A DNA stretch of 7,242 nucleotides from Clostridia bacterium. GTDB lineage: Bacteria > Bacillota > Clostridia > Oscillospirales > Acutalibacteraceae. Position 1 is the first letter of the stretch. Each line of letters begins with the position of its first letter. The stretch covers positions 1 through 7,242 of the forward strand of contig JAFOFS010000176.1 of assembly GCA_017387165.1 (NCBI GenBank). The letters run 5' to 3'. The notes beneath the pieces were generated by a model. The model saw nothing but the letters and a program-made list of their open reading frames with translations. It did no database searches and was not told where the DNA came from. A program made the translations under genes and the position numbers. This document shows positions 1 to 6,059 of the stretch, piece by piece.

Positions 1-188
1 CAGCCGAAGTTGCGGTTGGCGACCATAATGTCGCCTTCCTTCACCTTGTTGACGAATTCCTTGTCAATATCCTCCATGCAGTGGGAGGCGAGTTCCTTGG
101 CGCTGGCGGTATTCAGATAGCGGGCAGGAATGATGACGTCGGTATCGACGTTATCGCCGTACTTATGGACGCGACCTTGTGCTTTCAT
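1..188 (-). CDS. leuD: 3-isopropylmalate dehydratase small subunit (partial, N-terminal 62 residues)
   Basis: This is the swivel-domain subunit of isopropylmalate isomerase, which with LeuC converts 2-isopropylmalate to 3-isopropylmalate in leucine synthesis in the cytoplasm. The visible protein begins MKAQGRVHKYGDNVDTDVII and contains the family hallmarks GDNVDTDVIIPARYL near the start and VANRNFG at the cut edge, where the family continues with a Cys-Gly-Ser-Ser-Arg-Glu segment. The family is about 160-170 residues, so roughly the last two thirds lie outside the window. The ATG at 188-186 is preceded by AAAGGGGAG about six bases upstream, which fixes the start. It begins 16 bases after the leuC stop, as the last visible gene of the ilv-leu operon; leuB or further genes may follow beyond the edge. 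Confidence 0.95.
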   Translation of the reverse strand, partial: MKAQGRVHKYGDNVDTDVIIPARYLNTASAKELASHCMEDIDKEFVNKVKEGDIMVANRNFG

Positions 189-204
189 TTCGCTCTCCCC
201 TTTC

Positions 205-1467
205 TTACAGATCAGCCGGATCGGTGATATAGCCGGTCACGGCGGAGGCAGCCGCCACAGCAGGGCTTGCCAGATACACTTCGCTGTCCACGTGGCCCAT
301 ACGGCCGACGAAGTTGCGGTTGGTGGTGGACACGGCACGCTCACCAGCGGCGAGGACGCCCATATGACCGCCGAGGCAAGGACCGCAGGTCGGGGTGGAC
401 ACCGCCGCGCCTGCGTCAACGAAGATATCGAACAGACCCTCGTGCATCGCGGTCTTCCAGATCTCCTGCGTGGCAGGAATGACGATGCAGCGGACACCGT
501 CTGCCACCTTGCGGCCTTTCAGGATCTCCGCCGCCATCCGCATATCCTCCAGGCGACCGTTGGTGCAGGAGCCGATGATGACCTGATCGATCTTCACGGT
601 GTTCTTGCACTCGTCGATGGTGCGAGTGTTGTCCGGCAGGTGCGGAAAAGAAACGGTCGGGCGGAGGGTGTCGAGGTTGATGGTCACGATCCGCGTGTAC
701 TCCGCGTCCGCGTCCGCCTCAAACACCACCGGCTCACGCTTAAAGCGATTTTGAATATACGCCATGGTGGTTTCGTCCACCGGGAAGATGCCGTTCTTGG
801 CGCCGGCTTCGATCGCCATATTGGCGATGCAGAGGCGGTCGTCCATCGAAAGCGCCTTGACGCCGTCGCCGGTGTATTCCAGCGACTGGTACAGCGCGCC
901 GTCCACGCCGATCTCACCGATCAGGTGAAGGATGACGTCCTTGCCGCTGACAAACGGCGGCAGCTTGCCGGTCAGCACCACCTGAATGGCGGACGGCACC
1001 TTAAACCACGTTTTACCGGTTGCCATACCTGCCGCCAGGTCGGTGGAGCCGACACCGGTGGAGAAAGCGCCGAGAGCGCCGTAGGTGCAGGTGTGGGAGT
1101 CGGCGCCGATGATGCAGTCGCCGGGGCCGACCAAGCCCTGCTCGGGGAGCAGCGCGTGCTCGATACCGACGCGACCGACGTCGTAGAAATTCTCGATGTT
1201 GTATTTGGAGGCAAACGCGCGGGTCTGCTTGACCTGCTCTGCCGCCTTGATGTCCTTATTCGGAGTGAAATGATCCATCACCAGCGCGATACGGGTGCGG
1301 TCATACACGCTCGTCGCGCCGTGCTTCTCAAATTCGTTGATCGCCACCGGCGCGGTGATGTCGTTGCCGAGGCAGAGATCCAGCTTCGCCTCGATCAACT
1401 GACCGGCGACCACCGAATCCAAGCCGGCGTGCGCCGCCAGCAATTTTTGCGTCATTGTCATTCCCAT
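205..1467 (-). CDS. leuC: 3-isopropylmalate dehydratase large subunit
   Basis: This is the catalytic [4Fe-4S] subunit of isopropylmalate isomerase, partner of LeuD. With the chosen start it has 420 residues, the usual size of the short clostridial/archaeal-type LeuC rather than the roughly 466-residue enterobacterial form. The three cluster-ligand cysteines are visible: Cys301 in IGSCTNGR and Cys361 and Cys364 in TPTCGPC. The aconitase-family segments GADSHTCTYG (about 121-130) and NRNFVGRMGH (about 383-392) are also present. I chose the ATG at 1467-1465 because it gives MGMTMTQK, the usual N-terminus of this subfamily. An in-frame TTG at 1476-1474 overlaps the upstream ilvN stop (TTGA) and has AAGGA eight bases before it, so it is a real alternative; another ATG lies at 1461. 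The gene is almost certainly translated in coupling with ilvN copy 2. It looks intact. Confidence 0.96.
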   Translation of the reverse strand: MGMTMTQKLLAAHAGLDSVVAGQLIEAKLDLCLGNDITAPVAINEFEKHGATSVYDRTRIALVMDHFTPNKDIKAAEQVKQTRAFASKYNIENFYDVGRVGIEHALLPEQGLVGPGDCIIGADSHTCTYGALGAFSTGVGSTDLAAGMATGKTWFKVPSAIQVVLTGKLPPFVSGKDVILHLIGEIGVDGALYQSLEYTGDGVKALSMDDRLCIANMAIEAGAKNGIFPVDETTMAYIQNRFKREPVVFEADADAEYTRIVTINLDTLRPTVSFPHLPDNTRTIDECKNTVKIDQVIIGSCTNGRLEDMRMAAEILKGRKVADGVRCIVIPATQEIWKTAMHEGLFDIFVDAGAAVSTPTCGPCLGGHMGVLAAGERAVSTTNRNFVGRMGHVDSEVYLASPAVAAASAVTGYITDPADL

Positions 1468-1472
1468 AGATC

Positions 1473-1991
1473 TCAACCATCCAATCCTTCAAAAATCGTG
1501 CTATCGCCGCGTTGCAGGGCGGTGATACCCGTACAGCCCATTTCCACGATGCCGAACGGTTGCATATACCGCACGAAGCGGGCCACTTCCTCATCGCGAC
1601 CGGTCATTTCCAGCGTGATGGTGGTTTCTCCGATATCCAGTACGCGGCAACCGTACGCCTGCGCGGCGTTGAGTACCTGTTTCCGATTGTCGGCGGTGGC
1701 GTTCACCTTGATGAGCGCCAGCTCGCTGGCGGAGCAATCGTCTATACTGAGGACGTCCACCTTGACGATATCTTCCAGCTTCAGCAGCTGCTGACGCACC
1801 TGTCGGATCTCCGCATTATGACCGGTCATGGTGACGGTCAAACGGGAAAGGGACGGGCGGTCGGTCTGGCAGGCAACCATCGTTTCGATATTAAAGCCGC
1901 GGCGGTAAAACAAGCCGGTCATACGCAGCAGTACAGCAGGGTTGTTGTACGCCAGCACCGAAATGACCGTCGTGCTGCGGGTCTCACTCAT
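1473..1991 (-). CDS. ilvN: Acetolactate synthase regulatory (small) subunit, copy 2 (downstream of ilvB)
   Basis: This 172-residue protein is a regulatory subunit of acetohydroxyacid synthase; the family binds the IlvB catalytic dimer, raises its activity and confers valine feedback inhibition. Residues about 8-85 form the N-terminal ACT domain, with VLLRMTGLFYRRGFNIET matching the family core, and about 90-170 form the small-subunit C-terminal domain (MGCTGITALQRGDSTIF near the end). The ATG overlaps the ilvB stop (ATGAGTGA, an eight-base overlap), with GGAGG nine bases upstream inside ilvB, so translation is probably coupled to ilvB and gives near-stoichiometric production. It is the second small-subunit gene of the operon and is roughly 60-65% identical by hand alignment to copy 1. 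The Gly of the N-x-(S/P)-G motif seen in E. coli IlvH and many relatives is Ala here (YNNPA). Copies of this family are called ilvN or ilvH interchangeably. Confidence 0.94.
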   Translation of the reverse strand: MSETRSTTVISVLAYNNPAVLLRMTGLFYRRGFNIETMVACQTDRPSLSRLTVTMTGHNAEIRQVRQQLLKLEDIVKVDVLSIDDCSASELALIKVNATADNRKQVLNAAQAYGCRVLDIGETTITLEMTGRDEEVARFVRYMQPFGIVEMGCTGITALQRGDSTIFEGLDG

Positions 1992-3672
1992 GCTCGTACG
2001 CCTCCATCGACTCGATCATATGCTCCACCGAGCCGCCGGGCGGGATCATCGGCAGCACGTTGCAGTCCTTGGAGATGCGGCAATCCACCACGACCGGACC
2101 GTCGGTGGTCGCCAGCGCCTCACGCAGAACCGGCTCGATATCGCCGTTTTTGGCAATGGTGAGTCCCTTCGCGCCAAACGCTTCCGCCAGCTTGACGTAG
2201 TCCGTCTGACGCTCGGGGTCGGTCGCGGAGAAGCGTTTCTGATAAAACACCTTTTGCCGCTGGCGTACCATACCCAGCACGCGGTTGTTCATCACGAGGA
2301 TGACCACGGGCAGCTTGTAGGACACCATCGTGGTGAGTTCGTTCAGGTTCATATGGAAGCAGCCGTCGCCGGTGACCAGCACCACCTTGCTGTCCTGCTT
2401 ACCGAACTGCGCGCCGATGGCGGCGCCCATACCGTAGCCCATCGTACCGAGACCGCCCGAAGTAAGCAGGCGGCGCGGCTCAAATTGCTTGTAGAACTGA
2501 GCCGACCACATCTGGTGCTGGCCGACGTCGGTGGCAAGCACCGTGTCGCGGTCGGTCAGGTCACGCAGCGTACGCAGAATGACCGACGGATCGACCGGAC
2601 CCTCGGGATCGGCGGGATACGACGGCCAGTCGGCCTTATTGGCGGTGCAGGCGTCAATCCATTCGGGATGCTTGGTCGTTTCCAGGCGAGAGGCAAGGCT
2701 GAACAGCACTTCCTTCAATTCACCTGCCAGGCGCACCGTCACCTGCACGTTTTTGTCAAATTCGGCGTGATCGACGTCCATATGGATGATCTTGGCGTTC
2801 GGGGCAAAGCCCTTCGGATTGCCGGCCACGCGGTCGGAGAAGCGAGCACCGCAAACCAGCAGCGCGTCGCAATCGCGGGTGGCGATGTTGGCGGCACGGG
2901 TACCGTGCATACCGACCATACCGAGCCACAACGGGTGGTCGGCCGGGAAGGCGCCGAGACCCATCAGCGACGAGCAGACGGGAATATCCAGCTTTTCCGC
3001 CAGCGCACGCAGCTGCTGATACGCGCCTGCGGCGATGACGCCGCCGCCCATATAGATCAGCGGACGCTTGGCCTCTTTCAGAATTTCCAGCGTTCTTTCC
3101 ATACGCTCCGGCTTCGGCGGATTGATCGGACGCGCCTTGGACGACGGGGCGGGGATGTACTCGGTCACCGCGGCGGAAACGTCCTTCGGAATGTCCACCA
3201 GCACCGGACCGGGGCGACCGCTTTGCGCGATTTCAAACGCCAGGCGAACGGTATCGGCGAGGTCGTTGACGTCCTTGACCAAGAAATTGTGCTTGGTGAT
3301 CGGAATGGTCACGCCGGTGATGTCGATCTCCTGGAACGAGTCACGTCCCAAAAGCGGCACGGCGACGTTGCCGGTGATGGCCACCATCGGGATGGAGTCC
3401 ATATACGCCGTAGCGATACCGGTGACCAGATTGGTCGCGCCGGGACCGGAGGTGGCGATGCAGACACCCACCTTGCCGGTGGCGCGGGAATAGCCGTCCG
3501 CCGCGTGGGAGGCGCCCTGCTCGTGGGCGGTCAGCACGTGCTGAATGCGGTGGCTGTTCTTATACAGTGCGTCATAAATATTCAGAACGGTGCCGCCGGG
3601 ATAGCCGAACACGGTGTCCACGCCTTGTTCCAGCAGGCATTCGATCAAAATTTCAGAGCCGTTGAGTTGCAT
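1984..3672 (-). CDS. ilvB: Acetolactate synthase catalytic (large) subunit
   Basis: This thiamine-diphosphate and FAD enzyme condenses two pyruvates to 2-acetolactate (valine/leucine) or pyruvate with 2-ketobutyrate to acetohydroxybutyrate (isoleucine). The 562-residue length is normal. The N-terminal ThDP domain carries the catalytic glutamate (Glu51 in TAHEQGASHAADGYSR). The central domain (about 190-340) contains the FAD-side segment GARFSDRVAGNPKGFAPNAK. The C-terminal domain holds the Mg-ThDP motif from GDG (435-437) to NN (462-463). The ATG at 3672 is preceded by AAAGGGGA seven bases upstream; an upstream in-frame TTG at 3708 has no comparable site and would lie in the internal promoter region. 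Residue 472, in MVRQRQKVFYQKR, is Arg where AHAS enzymes normally have Trp (MVRQWQ). The region also has PMIPPGG near the C-terminus. It is flanked by two small-subunit genes. The AHAS-like, rather than catabolic AlsS-like, segments and the operon context make a biosynthetic role likely. Confidence 0.97.
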   Translation of the reverse strand: MQLNGSEILIECLLEQGVDTVFGYPGGTVLNIYDALYKNSHRIQHVLTAHEQGASHAADGYSRATGKVGVCIATSGPGATNLVTGIATAYMDSIPMVAITGNVAVPLLGRDSFQEIDITGVTIPITKHNFLVKDVNDLADTVRLAFEIAQSGRPGPVLVDIPKDVSAAVTEYIPAPSSKARPINPPKPERMERTLEILKEAKRPLIYMGGGVIAAGAYQQLRALAEKLDIPVCSSLMGLGAFPADHPLWLGMVGMHGTRAANIATRDCDALLVCGARFSDRVAGNPKGFAPNAKIIHMDVDHAEFDKNVQVTVRLAGELKEVLFSLASRLETTKHPEWIDACTANKADWPSYPADPEGPVDPSVILRTLRDLTDRDTVLATDVGQHQMWSAQFYKQFEPRRLLTSGGLGTMGYGMGAAIGAQFGKQDSKVVLVTGDGCFHMNLNELTTMVSYKLPVVILVMNNRVLGMVRQRQKVFYQKRFSATDPERQTDYVKLAEAFGAKGLTIAKNGDIEPVLREALATTDGPVVVDCRISKDCNVLPMIPPGGSVEHMIESMEAYEHE

Positions 3673-3713
3673 AGTGTTTCCCCTTTCTTCGGCAAAACGG
3701 AAAATCAAATTCC

Positions 3714-3741
3714 ATTATACATAAAAAATACGATTTGACAA
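3714..3741 (-). promoter_or_regulatory. Predicted internal SigA promoter driving ilvB-ilvN2-leuCD
   Basis: On the minus strand the box TTGTCA (3741-3736) is followed after 16 bases by a perfect TATAAT (3719-3714). It lies in the 79-base gap between the stop of ilvN copy 1 and the start of ilvB, so the transcript would have a 5' leader of about 35 bases carrying the ilvB ribosome binding site. The spacing and AT-rich spacer support it, but no start site is demonstrated. It would be independent of the T-box upstream. Confidence 0.65.
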
Positions 3742-3751
3742 GAGTTTTCAC

Positions 3752-4267
3752 TTAAATCAGCGTGTCGAAAATGGTTTCGTCGCCACGGGCAAGAGCGGTG
3801 ATACCGGTACAGCCCATTTCCAAAATGCCGTACGAGCGCACACGCTCCACAAACGCCTGCACGTCGGCGGTACGTCCGGACAGCTCAAAGGTCAGCGAAT
3901 TCTCACCGATATCCACCACGCGGCAGCCGGCCGCCTGCGACAAGATCAGCAGGTCGCGGCGGTTGCTTTCCGCTTTCACCTTAATGAGCAGCAGCTCGCT
4001 GGCAGCGCAATCCTCAAGATGTAAGACGTCCACCTTGACGATATCCTCCAGCTTCAGCAGCTGGCGGCGGATCTGTTCGATGATATCGGGGTCACCCGAC
4101 AGCGTGACCGTAAAGCGGGACAGGTCGGGGCGGTCGGTTTCACACACGACCAGCGTTTCAATATTGTAGCCGCGACGATAGAACAGACCGGTCATACGCA
4201 ACAGTACGGACGGGCGGTTGTAGGTCAACACCGACAACACGGTACGATTATCGTTTTTGGTGCTCAT
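3752..4267 (-). CDS. ilvN: Acetolactate synthase regulatory (small) subunit, copy 1 (first gene after the T-box)
   Basis: This is a 171-residue acetohydroxyacid synthase regulatory subunit with the same architecture as copy 2: an N-terminal ACT domain (about 10-85, with VLLRMTGLFYRRGYNIET and the conserved QLLKLEDIVKVDVL segment) and a C-terminal domain ending EMGCTGITALARGDETIF. The start MSTKN at 4267 has GGAGGAG six bases upstream; an earlier in-frame ATG at 4282 overlaps that site and is unlikely. It is the first gene behind the T-box terminator, so its expression should depend directly on tRNA charging. It differs from copy 2 mainly in the N-terminus, the linker between domains and the C-terminal domain. 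The ACT motif reads YNRPS, so the position equivalent to Gly14 of E. coli IlvH is Ser. Both copies look intact, and which of them confers feedback inhibition cannot be read from the sequence. Confidence 0.94.
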   Translation of the reverse strand: MSTKNDNRTVLSVLTYNRPSVLLRMTGLFYRRGYNIETLVVCETDRPDLSRFTVTLSGDPDIIEQIRRQLLKLEDIVKVDVLHLEDCAASELLLIKVKAESNRRDLLILSQAAGCRVVDIGENSLTFELSGRTADVQAFVERVRSYGILEMGCTGITALARGDETIFDTLI

Positions 4268-4284
4268 AAGATACTCCTCCATAA

Positions 4285-4321
4285 CAAAAAATCCTTCGTC
4301 CCTTAAACAAGAGACGAAGGA
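4285..4321 (-). terminator. Intrinsic terminator of the T-box leader
   Basis: The minus-strand sequence TCCTTCGTC (4321-4313) pairs with GACGAAGGA (4300-4292), extendable by two pairs, one of them G-U, and is followed by a run of six to seven T (4291-4285). The 5' arm overlaps the region needed for the T-box antiterminator, as expected for a transcription-attenuating T-box. The ilvN ribosome binding site starts five bases after the T-run. Because hisF has no terminator of its own, this hairpin may also end read-through his transcripts. Confidence 0.93.
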
Positions 4322-4556
4322 CGAATGCTCCGCGGTACCACTCCTGATTGTCCGATCAAACGGACCTCTCTGTCGGCTGCTGTCACAGCCGCTCCCCGTT
4401 AACGGTGGGAATCCGTCCGAGCCTACTCCCCTCTTCGGGTTTCAGTCGGCCGCTCAAAGGCGACTTCGATCCGCTCGGCTACCGTCTTGCACCGTCCGAC
4501 GGCTCTCTGCAAGCTCTGCAAAATCTACTGCTCCTTATCGGCGCGTTTGAATTATT
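4285..4556 (-). promoter_or_regulatory. T-box riboswitch leader of the ilv-leu operon
   Basis: This untranslated leader should bind a cognate tRNA and permit transcription of the ilv-leu genes only when that tRNA is uncharged. The T-box core AGTGGTACCGCGGA is complete (4342-4329); its UGGU pairs with a tRNA 3' ACCA end, and so with an A discriminator base. Stem I shows the AGUA of the loop-E motif (4529-4526), AGAGAG (4508-4503) before the apical arm CCGUC/GACGG, and GAA (4467-4465) opposite AGUA. Helices AAGG/CCUU below and GAU..GC/GC..AUC above frame the specifier loop. The triplet after GAA and before a purine is GUC (4464-4462), a valine codon; that assignment is tentative. Stem III-like GUCCG/CGGAC follows. 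The leader ends with an intrinsic terminator competing with the antiterminator. The 5' end is set from the promoter, not measured. Confidence 0.95.
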
Positions 4557-4562
4557 GCGTTT

Positions 4563-4591
4563 ATTATATAAGAATACGCGCGAATTGTCAA
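4563..4591 (-). promoter_or_regulatory. Consensus SigA promoter of the T-box/ilv-leu operon
   Basis: The minus strand carries TTGACA (4591-4586), exactly 17 bases of spacer, and TATAAT (4568-4563), a perfect match to the housekeeping consensus in both boxes and spacing. Transcription should start near 4556, just before stem I of the T-box. The -35 box begins eight bases after the hisF stop. A constitutive strong promoter fits control by attenuation rather than by initiation. Confidence 0.92.
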
Positions 4592-4599
4592 GAGTTTTT

Positions 4600-5361
4600 T
4601 CAGCGGCGAACGGCAATCCCCTGCTCGTTTAAGAAGGTCTTCAGTTCACCGATATCCACCTCGTGATAATGGAACAGCGAGGCGGCCAGAGCCGCGTCCG
4701 CCTGACCGACGGTCAGCGCCTCCGCAAAGTGCGCCATCGTACCCGCTCCGCCCGAAGCAATGACCGGAATCTGCACGCGGGAGGAAACGGCGCGGGTCAG
4801 CTCCAGATCGTAGCCGGCCTTGGTGCCGTCGCAATCCATACTGGTCAGCAAAATCTCGCCGGCGCCGAGGCGTTCTGCCTCCAGCGCCCATTCCACCGCA
4901 TCCAATCCCGTATTCAGGCGACCGCCGTGCTTGTACACGTCCCAGCCGCTGCCGTCTTCGCGGCGGCGAGCATCGATCGCCACAACGATACACTGGCTGC
5001 CGAAGTGTTCGGCGCCGTCCGAAATGAGCTGCGGATTGTCGATGGCAGCGGAGTTGACCGAGATCTTATCCGCCCCCTGCAGCAGCACCGCACGCATATC
5101 CTCTACCGTGCGAATGCCGCCGCCCACCGTAAACGGAACCGACAGGGTTGCCGCCACGCGAGCCGCCAAGTCCACCACCGTGGCACGACCCTCGTGCGAG
5201 GCGGTAATATCCAAAAAGACGACCTCGTCTGCGCCGGCGTCGGTGTAGGCGGAGGCAACCTCAACCGGGTCGCCTGCGTCGCGCAGGGAAACGAAATTGA
5301 TGCCCTTGACCACTCGTCCGTCCTTGATATCCAGGCACGGAATGATGCGTTTTGCCAGCAT
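4600..5361 (-). CDS. hisF: Imidazole glycerol phosphate synthase, cyclase subunit
   Basis: HisF uses ammonia delivered by HisH to cleave and cyclise PRFAR into imidazole glycerol phosphate and AICAR, linking histidine and purine synthesis. The 253-residue protein is a standard (beta/alpha)8 barrel of normal length. The two catalytic aspartates are in place: Asp11 (IIPCLDIKDGRVVKG) and Asp130 (VVAIDARR). Phosphate-binding segments are visible at VGGGIRT (about 79-85) and IASGGAG (about 211-217). The ATG at 5361 overlaps the hisH TGA by one base (TGATG), with GGGAGGTG just upstream inside hisH. An in-frame ATG 24 bases upstream would give MGRGRCVL before the conserved start and would overlap the ribosome binding site, so I rejected it. 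No terminator follows; the next promoter begins almost at its stop codon. Confidence 0.97.
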   Translation of the reverse strand: MLAKRIIPCLDIKDGRVVKGINFVSLRDAGDPVEVASAYTDAGADEVVFLDITASHEGRATVVDLAARVAATLSVPFTVGGGIRTVEDMRAVLLQGADKISVNSAAIDNPQLISDGAEHFGSQCIVVAIDARRREDGSGWDVYKHGGRLNTGLDAVEWALEAERLGAGEILLTSMDCDGTKAGYDLELTRAVSSRVQIPVIASGGAGTMAHFAEALTVGQADAALAASLFHYHEVDIGELKTFLNEQGIAVRR

Positions 5362-5993
5362 CAGAACGCACCTCCCTCTGCCCATTTGGCAAAGTTTTGC
5401 AGCAGGCGTTTGCCCACCTCACCCGATTTTTCGGGGTGGAACTGCATTCCCATCACGTTGCCGCGACAGACGGCGGCGGCAAACTCCACGCCGTATTCGG
5501 CGGAAGCCAGCACGTCGGCAGGGTCGTCGGGGAAGCAGGCAAAGGAATGCACGAAATACACGTACGGGTCGGTCGGCAGACCGTCAAACATCGGAGAATC
5601 GCCACGGGGGGTCAGGGTGTTCCAGCCCATATGCGGCACCTTTTGTCGGCCGAGCGGCGTTTCGGACGGGAGACGCTTGACCTTACCGCCGATCAGACCG
5701 AGTCCCTCGACACCGACTCCCTCCTCGCTGCTGTCAAACAGCGCCTGCATACCGAGGCAAATACCCAGCAGCGGTTTGCCGTTTTCCACCTCACGCAGCA
5801 TTTCGGGCAGCAGCGTGCCGCTGCGCAGCGCGTTCATCGCATCCGCAAACGCACCGACGCCCGGCAGCACCAAAGCGTTCGCCTCGCGCAGCTGTTCGGG
5901 CTTGGTCACCACCACGGCCGGAACACCGACCCGGGCAAAGCCCAGTTCCACACTGCGCAGGTTTCCTGCGCCGTAGTCCAGAATGGCGATCAT
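5361..5993 (-). CDS. hisH: Imidazole glycerol phosphate synthase, glutamine amidotransferase subunit
   Basis: HisH is the class I glutaminase that supplies ammonia through a tunnel to HisF. At 210 residues it has the usual length. The catalytic triad is visible: Cys79 in GICLGMQ, and His186 and Glu188 in MQFHPEKSG; the oxyanion-strand motif PGVGAF is at about 44-49. The start MIAILDYGAGN is the typical family N-terminus. AAGGAG lies 11 bases before the ATG, a rather long spacing. The 22-residue upstream extension of the open frame lacks family similarity and would have to start within or before the promoter -10 region, so it is excluded. The gene is first of a two-gene hisH-hisF unit. The other his genes are not in the window; hisA, often between hisH and hisF, is absent here. 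Confidence 0.97.
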   Translation of the reverse strand: MIAILDYGAGNLRSVELGFARVGVPAVVVTKPEQLREANALVLPGVGAFADAMNALRSGTLLPEMLREVENGKPLLGICLGMQALFDSSEEGVGVEGLGLIGGKVKRLPSETPLGRQKVPHMGWNTLTPRGDSPMFDGLPTDPYVYFVHSFACFPDDPADVLASAEYGVEFAAAVCRGNVMGMQFHPEKSGEVGKRLLQNFAKWAEGGAF

Positions 5994-6029
5994 ACGGCGG
6001 TCAACTCCTTTTCCATAAAATCTTTTGTC

Positions 6030-6059
6030 ATTATACAACCCCACAGCGGTCGCCGTCAA
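6030..6059 (-). promoter_or_regulatory. Predicted SigA promoter of hisH-hisF
   Basis: The minus strand has TTGACG (6059-6054), an 18-base spacer and a perfect TATAAT (6035-6030), giving a 5' leader of about 30 bases before hisH. It is back-to-back with the nrdR promoter, the -35 boxes being 21 bases apart. A CGGTC-N8-GACCG inverted repeat brackets the -35 box. No T-box or leader-peptide histidine run is present. Confidence 0.75.

Noticed and set aside
1468..1476. TTG start for leuC giving three extra residues (overlapping TTGA)
   Set aside because: The AAGGA spacing is acceptable, but the subfamily typically starts MGMTMTQK, so the ATG at 1467 is preferred; the TTG remains possible.
130..1794. 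Long plus-strand open frame (554 codons) over leuC and ilvN copy 2
   Set aside because: It is antisense to genes with clear catalytic motifs, has a low-complexity His/Arg/Gly/Val-rich composition typical of a codon-bias shadow, and no ribosome binding site or family signature.
1942..3738. Long plus-strand open frame (598 codons) opposite ilvB
   Set aside because: It mirrors the ilvB coding frame, is rich in His/Arg/Gly/Val from GC-biased third positions, and has no recognisable domain.
5990..6016. Nine-codon minus-strand ORF (MEKELTAV and stop) just before hisH, ending in an ATGA overlap, considered as a leader peptide
   Set aside because: It contains no histidine codons, has no good ribosome binding site of its own, and no attenuator hairpins are present, so classical his attenuation is not supported.
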